The position numbers and the translations under genes are program-made. Below the pieces are notes generated by a model. It was not told the DNA's origin. It saw nothing but the letters and a program-made list of their open reading frames with translations, and did not search any database. Below are positions 18,006 to 26,034 of a DNA stretch of 64,000 nucleotides, one piece after another. Position 1 is the first letter of the stretch. Every line of letters starts with the position of its first letter. The DNA comes from Chloroflexota bacterium (GTDB lineage Bacteria; Chloroflexota; Anaerolineae; UBA4142): contig JACRBM010000103.1 in the NCBI GenBank assembly GCA_016219275.1, forward strand, positions 19,874 through 83,873, given 5' to 3'.

Positions 18006-18322
18006 GTGTTACGATGCGCGCGAGTACATTTGCAAGGAAGCAATGTAAGCCGGCATCGTAGCCGCATTCGTCTTTTGACTCTCCGTTGTTTCCCCCGGCT
18101 GAATGCTCTCCTTTGCAAATTGCGTATCACGAAAGGAGGGACTATCGAGCAATCCACATTCATGCGCTAGTCGCATTTCGATTCGGTTCTGCGCGTCACT
18201 AGAGCGAATTCCTGATTGTTTACGGTCGAGACCGGTCAGATTTGCTTCGCGGAGAACCGGACAAGTTTCGACCGTCGCATTCCGTAAATCAAATCGGAAA
18301 CTGCACAAAGGAGAGTTGGATT
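18006..18322 (+). other. long leader/intergenic region before the Nramp-like gene
   Basis: About 317 bases with no convincing reading frame. An AAAGGAGAG ribosome site lies at the end. I looked for known metal or nucleotide riboswitch cores and did not recognise one. It probably holds the promoter and 5' UTR of the transporter gene. Confidence 0.4.
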
Positions 18323-19870
18323 ATGGCAACGGAATCGTTAAGAGCCGGCGCGGTCGCGCCGACTGTTCCGGTGGATAGTATTCAGATTGGCGTCAGCCGA
18401 CCGGCGTTAAAAGTGGATGACTTGCCGACGCCGGAAGAAGTATTCAAAGTTTCCAAGATCGGCATCAAAGAACTTGTCACCTTGGTGCTGGGTCCCAGTA
18501 TGATCGCGCTCGGCGTCTCGATCGGCAGCGGCGAGTGGTTGCTGGGTCCGTTGGGGTTTGGCAAGTTTGGTTTTATCGGTCTCGGCTTTCTCGTTACGAT
18601 CTCGGCGATTCTCCAAACATTCTACAACGTCGAAAACGCGCGCTACACGATGGCAACCGGCGAAGTGCCGGTCGTCGGCTTTACGCGCACGCCGCCCGGG
18701 ACGAAGCTGTGGGTGCCGCTGACCTTGTTCCTGATCTACCTGGCGTGGGTGTGGGGCGGTTGGGCGGCGGCGGCGGGTCAAAGCATCTTTGCGATTTTTG
18801 CCGGGCGCACGTTCGCCGCGAGCAACCCCGCGGAATTGCAAACGGTGCGGATCATCGCCATCGCGTTATTGTTCCTCTCGCTCGGCGTGTACCTGTTCGG
18901 CAAGAAAATTTCGCGCACGCTCGAACTTTTGGAAACAGTTGCGGTGTTCGTCATCCTCGTCGTGCTAATCCTCCTCGCCATCGCGTTCACGCCGGCGAGT
19001 CTGTGGATGACGATGCTTGCGAGCATCGTGACCCCCGCGGCGCTCCCCAAAGGGATTGATGCGACGACCCTGGGTTCGATCATCGGCTATACCGGCTTTG
19101 CTTCCGGCATGAACTTTATGCTGATCAACTATTATCGCGATCACGGTTACGGCATGGGACACAAGGTCGGCTTTTTCTCCGGTTTGTTCGGCGGTCAAAA
19201 GCAAGAGGTGTTGCCCTCGGGCATCACCTTCCGCGAAACCGAGAAAAACGCCAAGACCTGGAAACGCTGGTTCCGTTTTCTCGTGATTGACCAGTGGGTC
19301 GTCTTCTTCACCGGCGCGATGATCGGGATGTTCATTCCCAGCGTCATGGTGGTCGCGATGGCGATCACGCCCGGCGCGGCGGAACCCACCTCGGCGAATA
19401 TGCCGGTGTATGCCGCGATGGAGTTGGGCAAGCGCGCCGCGTGGCTCTTCCCGTTCGTCTTGGTGCTCGGCGCGTTGATTCTGTGGAAGACGCAAACGAC
19501 GCTCCTGGAAATGTTGGTCCGCAACACGACCGACACCGCGATTGCCGTCAGTCCGCGCCTGCGCGCATGGATCGGCGGCGACCCGCGCAAGTTCTACTAT
19601 CTGGTCGCCGTCGCGCTCATCGTCTTTATCAGTTGGGTCATCCACCAAGCATTGCCGACCCAGTTGTTGCAGTACTCGGCGAACATGGCGAACCTGGCAT
19701 CCATCATCTATCCGCTCGTGCTGATCTACTTGAACAGCAAACTGCCCAAGCCAGCGCGCGCGGGTTGGTGGTCGTACGTCATGCTCATCGCGAACGTCCT
19801 GTTCTTCGGTTTCTTCTTCGCCAACTTTGTGGCGTTGCAGCTCACCGGACAACCGCTGGTCAAGTTCTAG
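18323..19870 (+). CDS. Nramp-fold membrane transporter lacking metal-site motifs (copy 1)
   Basis: A 515-aa polytopic protein with about 11-12 hydrophobic segments and an Nramp-like (APC/LeuT-fold) layout. In TM1, the D-P-G-N metal motif of true Nramps is replaced by G-S-G-E-W (residues 68-72). The TM6 M-P-H motif is also absent (F-A-S-G-M-N occupies that region). It is paralogous to the next gene. Metal transport is therefore doubtful. Its position beside lutABC suggests a role in organic acid uptake, which is only inference. The start follows AAAGGAG. Confidence 0.75.
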   Translation: MATESLRAGAVAPTVPVDSIQIGVSRPALKVDDLPTPEEVFKVSKIGIKELVTLVLGPSMIALGVSIGSGEWLLGPLGFGKFGFIGLGFLVTISAILQTFYNVENARYTMATGEVPVVGFTRTPPGTKLWVPLTLFLIYLAWVWGGWAAAAGQSIFAIFAGRTFAASNPAELQTVRIIAIALLFLSLGVYLFGKKISRTLELLETVAVFVILVVLILLAIAFTPASLWMTMLASIVTPAALPKGIDATTLGSIIGYTGFASGMNFMLINYYRDHGYGMGHKVGFFSGLFGGQKQEVLPSGITFRETEKNAKTWKRWFRFLVIDQWVVFFTGAMIGMFIPSVMVVAMAITPGAAEPTSANMPVYAAMELGKRAAWLFPFVLVLGALILWKTQTTLLEMLVRNTTDTAIAVSPRLRAWIGGDPRKFYYLVAVALIVFISWVIHQALPTQLLQYSANMANLASIIYPLVLIYLNSKLPKPARAGWWSYVMLIANVLFFGFFFANFVALQLTGQPLVKF

Positions 19871-19889
19871 TCAGACGCCCAGGTTGTCA

Positions 19890-19926
19890 AGACCTTCCAG
19901 GCGCGTACGCGAAACCTGGAAGGTCT
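19890..19926. repeat. hairpin repeat with AGACCTTCCAGG arms
   Basis: 12-base perfect arms (19890-19901 and 19915-19926) share their sequence with the hairpin at 15264-15296. It lies 20 bases after the Nramp-like gene, so it may terminate or stabilise transcripts. Confidence 0.65.
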
Positions 19927-20057
19927 GGTGTCGCCATCGGCGTGGACTGCATCCCCGCGTGCGCGAGGGTGCAGTCCATTCGCGTCCAATCGCGACTTGC
20001 CAAGCGCGCGGCAAAGTGTTAAATTCTAAACACTCTGGCGGGCGAGGCAGAAAGGTG

Positions 20058-21578
20058 ATGGAACCCACGCGCGCAACCGCGAACGTATCCAAATCCCAAC
20101 TTGAAGCATGGACGATTGCGCCGCTGATCGAGCCGCCGTTGGCAAACGGTTTTCGGCTTCTCGGCGTGATCGGTCCAGGCGCGATTCTGCTTGGCTTGTC
20201 CATCGGCAGCGGCGAATGGCTGCTCGGACCCGCGGCGTTCGTGCAACACGGACCGACGCTGTTGTGGGTCACGACCGTGGCGGTCGTCCTGCAAACCGTG
20301 TTGAACACGGAACTCATTCGTTACACGATGTACACCGGCGAACCGATCTTTGCCGGGTTTATGCGCACCAAGCCCGCGTCTTCTTTCTGGGCGATCTTTT
20401 ATTCGCTGTTGTGTTTCTTCCAGGTCGGTTGGCCCGGCTGGGCTGGCACGGCGGCGGGCGCGATTTTCTATCTCTTTATCGGACGACTCGCCGGCGCGGG
20501 CGACGCGGACGCGGTGTACCAGATCGGCGTCGCGACGTTTCTGACGTGTGTGTGCATTTTGTTGTTCGGCGGTCGCATCGAACGCACGCTCGAAATTCTC
20601 AATTGGATTCTCGTCGTTTTTATTTTTGCCGGACTAATTGGCTTGTGCATCATCTTTGTCGCGCCCGCCGGTTGGTTCGCCGGACTTGCCGGCTTGATCG
20701 GGTATGATCTCGACGCGCGCGCGTTCAACTTTTTGCCCATCGGCGCGGATTGGTCGTTGATTGGCGCGTTCGCGGCGTACTCGGGCGCGGGCGGCGTCGT
20801 CAATTTGATGTTGTCGGGCTGGGCGCGCGACAAGGGCTTTGGCATGGGCGCGGTCGTCGGTTACATTCCGGCGGCGGTGGGCAGTCAGCGTGTTCACCTC
20901 GCGCATCCGGGGAGCGTGTTTCCGATCACGCCGGCGAATCTCAAAAATTGGCGCGCGTGGTGGCGCATCGCGCTGATTGATCAGTGGGGCGTGTTCGGCA
21001 TCGGCGCGCTGTTGTGCATGTTGTTGACCGCGTGTCTCTACATCGCGTTCATTCCGCCGGGCAAGGATATTCGCGGGCTGGGCATCGCGGCGGAACTGGC
21101 GAATGCCGTGGCGGCGCGCGGCGGTGTGATGATGACGTATCTCGTCGCGCTGCTCGGCGCGTGGATTTTGTTCAAGACGCAACTCGACATTCTCGACGGC
21201 ATGGTGCGCGCGGTCACGGACATTTTGTGGACGGGCAGTCGCCGGGTGCGTGCGTGGCGCGGCGGTGATGTCCGCGTGGTGTACTATGCGGTCCTCGCCG
21301 TCGTCGTTGCGTGGGGCTTGATCGCGCTGCGCTGGACGCAGCCGATCATTTTGCTTGAACTCGGCGCGAACATTTCGGGCGTCGTCTTTGTGATCTCAGG
21401 CGCGCATGTTTTGTATCTCAATACGACGGTGTTGCCAGTCGAGTTGCGCCCGCCGGTGTGGCGACGTGTGGGTCTGATCGCGCTTTCGGTGTTCTATGGC
21501 ATCTTCGTTTGGTTGTGGTTGATGGGCGGCTTTGTGCCCGATCCGACTAAAGGATTTGTGTTTCAGCTTTTCAAGTGA
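20058..21578 (+). CDS. Nramp-fold membrane transporter lacking metal-site motifs (copy 2)
   Basis: A 506-aa paralogue of the preceding gene. It shares the GSGEWLLGP motif in TM1 (residues 50-54 for GSGEW), an R-D-x-G-F-G-M-G loop, and I-D-Q-W-x-V-F before a later TM. Similarity covers the whole length, so the pair arose by an old duplication or forms a heteromer. The canonical Nramp DPGN and MPH residues are again absent. The start has an AGAAAGGTG site. It lies 78 bases before lutA. Confidence 0.75.
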   Translation: MEPTRATANVSKSQLEAWTIAPLIEPPLANGFRLLGVIGPGAILLGLSIGSGEWLLGPAAFVQHGPTLLWVTTVAVVLQTVLNTELIRYTMYTGEPIFAGFMRTKPASSFWAIFYSLLCFFQVGWPGWAGTAAGAIFYLFIGRLAGAGDADAVYQIGVATFLTCVCILLFGGRIERTLEILNWILVVFIFAGLIGLCIIFVAPAGWFAGLAGLIGYDLDARAFNFLPIGADWSLIGAFAAYSGAGGVVNLMLSGWARDKGFGMGAVVGYIPAAVGSQRVHLAHPGSVFPITPANLKNWRAWWRIALIDQWGVFGIGALLCMLLTACLYIAFIPPGKDIRGLGIAAELANAVAARGGVMMTYLVALLGAWILFKTQLDILDGMVRAVTDILWTGSRRVRAWRGGDVRVVYYAVLAVVVAWGLIALRWTQPIILLELGANISGVVFVISGAHVLYLNTTVLPVELRPPVWRRVGLIALSVFYGIFVWLWLMGGFVPDPTKGFVFQLFK

Positions 21579-21581
21579 TGG

Positions 21582-21637
21582 TTGGAAGTTAGAAGTTGGA
21601 AATTAGGTTGGAGGTTAGAACCTGTCCAACCTCCAAC
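21582..21637. repeat. intergenic repeat and hairpin, copy 2 of the TTGGAAG family
   Basis: The 19-base unit at 21582-21600 is identical to that at 8577-8595. A GTTGGAGGTT/AACCTCCAAC hairpin follows. It sits between the transporter and lutA. Confidence 0.7.
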
Positions 21638-21656
21638 ATCTACTCTACAGGAGAGC

Positions 21657-22382
21657 ATGATGCGCGTACAATTATTCCTCACCTGTCTCGGCGAAAATTT
21701 TTTCTCGCCGGTGCTCAAAGATATGGTGAGCGTCCTGGAGCGGTTGGGCATGGACGTAGCGATGCCCGAAGGTCAAACGTGTTGCGGTCAGCCGTTTTAC
21801 AACAGCGGCGCGCAGAGCCAAGCCGTCGCGCCGGCGCGGAATTTTTTGCGCGTGTTTGGTCCGACCGACGGTTACATTGTCGCGCCCTCCGGCTCGTGCG
21901 TGGATTTTGTGCGGCATCACTTGCCGGAATTGTTTCCCGCCGAGACGCGGGAACACCGTCTCGCGCAAGAGGTCGCCGCGCGCACGTACGAGTTCAGCGA
22001 ATTTCTCGTGCGCGTGGCGAACGTGCGCGATGTCGGCGCGACGTTTCCGCACAAGGTCACGTACCACGCTTCGTGTCACGCGTTGCGCGGACTGGGTTTG
22101 CGCGAGGAGTCGAAACAACTCTTGCGCGCGGTCAAGGGCGTGGAACTTGTTCCGCTCAACGAAGAAGAAACGTGTTGCGGTTTCGGCGGCGTGTTCAGCG
22201 TCGTGTATCCCGAAGTGTCGTCGAGCATGATGCAAGCCAAGATCAAGAACATTCAGGAGAGCGGCGCGGAGTTTGTTGTGATGGGTGATCCTGGGTGCAT
22301 GATGAACATTGCCGGCGGCTTGAAAAAAATCGGTTCGCCGATTCGCGCCCTGCACCTGATCTCGGTGTTGGCGGCGCAGTAA
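21657..22382 (+). CDS. lutA: LutA-like (Fe-S)-binding lactate oxidation subunit
   Basis: A 241-aa protein with two CCG domains: E-G-Q-T-C-C-G-Q-P at about residue 40 and E-E-T-C-C-G-F-G-G at about 180. These cysteine-rich motifs bind Fe-S clusters in LutA/GlpC/HdrB proteins. Together with the next two genes it forms the LutABC complex, which oxidises L-lactate to pyruvate in the cytoplasm. ATGs at 21657 and 21660 both fit the AGGAG site. Confidence 0.88.
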   Translation: MMRVQLFLTCLGENFFSPVLKDMVSVLERLGMDVAMPEGQTCCGQPFYNSGAQSQAVAPARNFLRVFGPTDGYIVAPSGSCVDFVRHHLPELFPAETREHRLAQEVAARTYEFSEFLVRVANVRDVGATFPHKVTYHASCHALRGLGLREESKQLLRAVKGVELVPLNEEETCCGFGGVFSVVYPEVSSSMMQAKIKNIQESGAEFVVMGDPGCMMNIAGGLKKIGSPIRALHLISVLAAQ

Positions 22383-22469
22383 AGGATGAAGGATGAAGAA
22401 CCCGATTTCCCTCATTTCCCTCAGTTCCCTTCTTTATCCTTCATCACTTTCTCCAGTGAGGTAACACTG

Positions 22470-23993
22470 ATGAGTGAACTTGACCATATAGATTTTCGCG
22501 CGAACGTCCAACACGTACCAGCGCACGTACCCCAGTCGGTTCGCAAAGCGACGAGCAAATTTCTCGGCACGCGCGCGAACGTCGTCGGCATCGTCGGCGA
22601 TGAACGCTGGCAGCAATTGCGCCAAGCCGGGCACGATATTCGCTTGCACACGCTCGATCACCTGGACTATTATTTGACGCGGCTCGAAGAAAATGTCGCG
22701 CGCGCGGGGGGCATCGTGCATTGGGCGCGCGACGCGGACGAAGCGCGGCGCATCGTGCTCGACATCGCGCACGAGCATAAGGTGAAACGCGCGGTCAAAG
22801 CGAAAAGCATGGCGACCGAAGAGATCGGTTTGAATCACGCGTTGATTGACGCGGGCGTTCAAACGCTCGAAACCGATCTCGGCGAATTCATCATTCAACT
22901 CGCCGGCGTCGGACCCTCGCACATTATCGTGCCGGCTGTGCATCTCACCAAAGAAGGCATCGCCGATTTGTTCACCGAAAAACTCGGCGTGAATGCGCCG
23001 CCCGATCCGCTCGAACTGTGCGCGATTGCGCGAACGAAACTGCGCGAGGAATTTCTCGCGGCGGATATGGGAATTTCCGGCGCGAACTTTATGGTCGCCG
23101 AATCCGGCACGCTCGTCATCGTGACGAATGAAGGCAACGGGCGCATGTGTACGACGTTGCCGCCGCTGCACGTCGCGGTCGTCGGCATTGACAAAGTCGT
23201 GCCCGATTTTGAAAGCGTGAATGTTCTGCTGAAACTTTTGCCGCGCAGCGCGACCGGGCAAAAAATGTCCACCTACACGTCGTTCATCACCGGACCGCGC
23301 CGCGCAACCGACGAAGGAGGACCGCAAGAGTTTCACCTGGTCTTGCTCGACAACGGGCGCACGCGCGTACTGCGCGATCATGTAACGCGCGAAACCTTGT
23401 TGTGCATTCGTTGCGGCGTCTGCTTGAATGTCTGTCCAGTGTACAATCACGTCGGCGGACACGCCTACGGCGCGGTCTATTCGGGACCGATTGGCGCGAT
23501 CCTCGCACCGCAACTGCTCGGCGTCGCGCGCGCCGGCGATTTGCCGTTCGCGTCATCGCTCTGCGGTGCGTGCGCGGATTATTGCCCGGTGAAAATTCCG
23601 ATTCCGCAAATCTTACTGCGCTTGCGCCATCGCGTCGTCGAAGGCGATCAGATCGAAGCGGCGACCGCGTCATCGGCGATTCGCGTCGGCACGCGCGTGG
23701 GTGCGTTCGCGTTGAGCCATTCATTGCTGTACGAGTTCGGCGCGCGCATGATGAAATTCGTTCAAGCGCCATTGCGTCGTGATGGTTGGTTGCCCAATTT
23801 GCCGCCGCCCGCGAATCGTTGGACGATGGCGCGCCCCTTGCCGGCATTCGGCGCGGATTTTCGCGATTGGTTTCGCAAGCGCACGCCCGCCGGTCGCCAG
23901 CGCGTTCAGAAACGCAAACTTGGAATCGGCTTGCTCTTTGCCGGCATTGCCGCGGTCGGCGCGTTCTTGTTGGCGCGGCGAAAGAAAGATTGA
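22470..23993 (+). CDS. lutB: LutB-like iron-sulfur lactate oxidation subunit
   Basis: A 507-aa protein. The N-terminal LUD domain spans about residues 60-290. Two 4Fe-4S motifs follow: CIRCGVCLNVCP from Cys312 and CGACADYCPV from Cys365. A hydrophobic segment close to the C-terminus (about 485-503) followed by R-R-K-K-D suggests membrane anchoring, which is not usual for LutB and could link it to the respiratory chain. The start at 22470 has a GAGG site. Confidence 0.9.
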   Translation: MSELDHIDFRANVQHVPAHVPQSVRKATSKFLGTRANVVGIVGDERWQQLRQAGHDIRLHTLDHLDYYLTRLEENVARAGGIVHWARDADEARRIVLDIAHEHKVKRAVKAKSMATEEIGLNHALIDAGVQTLETDLGEFIIQLAGVGPSHIIVPAVHLTKEGIADLFTEKLGVNAPPDPLELCAIARTKLREEFLAADMGISGANFMVAESGTLVIVTNEGNGRMCTTLPPLHVAVVGIDKVVPDFESVNVLLKLLPRSATGQKMSTYTSFITGPRRATDEGGPQEFHLVLLDNGRTRVLRDHVTRETLLCIRCGVCLNVCPVYNHVGGHAYGAVYSGPIGAILAPQLLGVARAGDLPFASSLCGACADYCPVKIPIPQILLRLRHRVVEGDQIEAATASSAIRVGTRVGAFALSHSLLYEFGARMMKFVQAPLRRDGWLPNLPPPANRWTMARPLPAFGADFRDWFRKRTPAGRQRVQKRKLGIGLLFAGIAAVGAFLLARRKKD

Positions 23994-24005
23994 GTTTGGG
24001 ATGTA

Positions 24006-24049
24006 TGGCAAATTTCCAATTTGCCATTGGGCAATTTAGAAAATTGCCC
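24006..24049. repeat. two adjacent small hairpins between lutB and lutC
   Basis: TGGCAAATT/AATTTGCCA and GGGCAATTT/AAATTGCCC form two neighbouring stem-loops directly before the lutC ribosome site. They resemble other AT-core palindromes in the window. Confidence 0.6.
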
Positions 24050-24070
24050 TACAATATCGGAGGAGAATGG

Positions 24071-24712
24071 ATGAACGCACGCGAACAAATTCTAGCGGAT
24101 GTCCGCCTCGCGCTCCAACGCGATAATAATTCACCCGTCGCGCCGATTCCGCCCACCGCGCGCATCGCGCCGCGCGTGCCCGGCACGACGAATGAAGAAC
24201 TCGCCATGCTTCTCGATGAAATCGGCAAACTCGGCGGCGTGACGCGACGCATTGCGCGCGCGGAAATTCGCGCGGCGCTCGCAGAAATCGTACGCGACGA
24301 GTCGGTGAAAAAAGCAACGGCTTGGGAAACGCCGGAAATGCGGGAGATGGGAATTGCGGAGACGTTGCGCGATCTCGGCGTCGAATTGATTTCGCCGCAC
24401 GCGGACAAACGCGCGCTTGCGGAATGTGATCTCGGCATTACCAGCGCGGACGCCGCGTTTCCGGAAACGGGCACGTTGCTGTTACGCTCGTCGCCGGAGA
24501 AACCGCGGAGCGTGTCGCTGTTGCCGCGTGTCCACCTTGCCATCATCACGCCGACGATTCTGCGCGCCGACCTGATGCCGGCGTTCGCGGAAGTGAAAGG
24601 CGAAGGATACTGGGTCTTCGTCACGGGACCCAGTCGCACCGCCGACATCGAGTTGACCGTGACGATTGGTGTGCACGGTCCGAAAGCATTGCGCGTGTGG
24701 GTGGTCGAGTAG
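24071..24712 (+). CDS. lutC: LutC-like LUD-domain protein
   Basis: A 213-aa LUD-domain protein, the third component of the LutABC lactate oxidase. The C-terminal core L-G-I-T-S-A-D-A-A-F-P-E-T-G-T-L and the terminal G-P-S-R-T-A-D-I-E motif are characteristic. The strong GGAGGAG site precedes the ATG. It ends the lut operon, followed by a hairpin. Confidence 0.9.
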   Translation: MNAREQILADVRLALQRDNNSPVAPIPPTARIAPRVPGTTNEELAMLLDEIGKLGGVTRRIARAEIRAALAEIVRDESVKKATAWETPEMREMGIAETLRDLGVELISPHADKRALAECDLGITSADAAFPETGTLLLRSSPEKPRSVSLLPRVHLAIITPTILRADLMPAFAEVKGEGYWVFVTGPSRTADIELTVTIGVHGPKALRVWVVE

Positions 24713-24729
24713 GCAGTTGGAGAATCGCC

Positions 24730-24762
24730 AGAATCCAGGTTTCTTGGAGAAACCTGGATTCT
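24730..24762 (+). terminator. 14-bp hairpin after lutC, copy 1 of a palindrome pair
   Basis: AGAATCCAGGTTTC and its complement flank a TTGGA loop, followed by TTTCTC. A nearly identical, longer palindrome lies at 25909-25947, so the two bracket the glycosylase gene. Confidence 0.65.
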
Positions 24763-24812
24763 TTCTCTGCTTACCGATTGCATTTGGCGAAGACATGTGA
24801 GGAGGACTGCCC

Positions 24813-25889
24813 ATGCTCAGTATCGCGGTTCGGCGGCTTTACAACCAGCAGATCGCGCGCACCAAGTTCAAAACGCCAAGCGAGATCGTCGCCTGGCTCG
24901 GCGCGCTCCAAGCCCAGGATTACGCCGGTGCAAAATGGTCGGTCGGTCTGCGTTTGCCAGGGAGTGCCGAGGCGGACATCGAACAAGCCATCGCCAACAA
25001 AACCATTATCCGAACCTGGGTCATGCGCGGCACGTTGCATTTCGTCGCGGCGGCGGACGTGCGCTGGATGCTCGCGCTTGTCGCGCCGCGGCTGATCGCC
25101 GGCAATGCGCGGCGCTACAAAGAACTCGAACTCGACGCGCGCACGCTCGCGCGCAGTAACGCGGTGCTCGCCAAGGCAGTGCAGGGCGGCAAGCCACTCA
25201 CGCGCTCTGCCCTGTTTGCGATTCTCGAACAACACGGCATCTCGACCCAGGGACAGCGCGGCGTGTTCATGTTGCAGCGCGCGTCGCTCGATGGATTAAT
25301 TTGCCAGGGCGTGATGCGGAGCAACGATCCCACTTTCATGTCGCTCGACGATGTGCTGCCGAAAACTAAAACGATAGAGCGTGACGACGCGTTGGCGGAA
25401 CTGGCAAAGCGGTACTGGACGAGCCGTGGTCCGGCGACCTTGCAAGATTTTGTGTGGTGGTCGGGGCTTTGGGTGGCGGATGCGCGAGCCGGCTTGGAGC
25501 AAGTGAAATTGCAGTTTATCCAGGAAACAGTGGACGATAAAACCTATTGGCGGTTACGTTCCAAGCCAATATCAAAAACCCATTCGCCGACCGCGTATCT
25601 GTTGCCAGGGTTTGACGAGTATTTGCTTGGCTATAAAGATCGCCGCGCATCGCTCGACGAGCCGTGCTACAAAAGGTTGACTCCGCCGAATGGCATGTTG
25701 CCCTCGACCATCGTGATTGATGGTCGAGTTGTCGGGACCTGGAAGCGCACATTCGAAAAAGGCGCGGTGATCATCGCCTCAAATCCTTTTCGTCCATTGA
25801 CCGCCGCTGAACGTCGCGCTCTTGTCGTCGCGGCAAAGCGTTACGGTGAATTCCTGGGTCTGCCATTTACCTTGGACGGCGAAACCTAA
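24813..25889 (+). CDS. AlkZ-like winged-helix DNA glycosylase
   Basis: A 358-aa member of the HTH_42 family. Characterised members (AlkZ, YcaQ/AlkX) remove alkylated bases and unhook interstrand DNA crosslinks. The catalytic Q-x-Q motif of AlkZ-type enzymes is present (L-Q-A-Q-D at about residues 32-36). The T-W-V-M-R-G-T-L-H-F segment and a C-terminal L-L-P-G-F-D-E-Y-L-L-G-Y motif are typical. A near-perfect AGGAGG site precedes the ATG. It stands alone between two palindromes. No antibiotic gene cluster is adjacent, so a general repair role is likely. Confidence 0.83.
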   Translation: MLSIAVRRLYNQQIARTKFKTPSEIVAWLGALQAQDYAGAKWSVGLRLPGSAEADIEQAIANKTIIRTWVMRGTLHFVAAADVRWMLALVAPRLIAGNARRYKELELDARTLARSNAVLAKAVQGGKPLTRSALFAILEQHGISTQGQRGVFMLQRASLDGLICQGVMRSNDPTFMSLDDVLPKTKTIERDDALAELAKRYWTSRGPATLQDFVWWSGLWVADARAGLEQVKLQFIQETVDDKTYWRLRSKPISKTHSPTAYLLPGFDEYLLGYKDRRASLDEPCYKRLTPPNGMLPSTIVIDGRVVGTWKRTFEKGAVIIASNPFRPLTAAERRALVVAAKRYGEFLGLPFTLDGET

Positions 25890-25908
25890 TACAGCGATCC
25901 ATATCTTT

Positions 25909-25947
25909 GACAGAATCCAGGTTTCTTGGAGAAACCTGGATTCTGTC
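25909..25947. terminator. 17-bp perfect hairpin, copy 2 of the palindrome pair
   Basis: Left arm 25909-25925, loop TTGGA, right arm 25931-25947. The inner 33 bases are the same as at 24730-24762. It separates the convergent glycosylase and LarA-like genes and could serve both. Confidence 0.7.
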
Positions 25948-26034
25948 GCGTTCACCGAACGGATTTGACGAAGGCATTGAGCTAAGAATAAAATAGATCT
26001 GCGTTCATCCGCGTCCTGGTATTTTGGATGCGCG

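Noticed and set aside
18006..18322. Possible riboswitch in the long leader of the Nramp-like gene
   Set aside because: I compared it by eye with Mn, Mg, NiCo, cobalamin and c-di-AMP riboswitch cores and found no conserved core. A covariance-model search would settle it.
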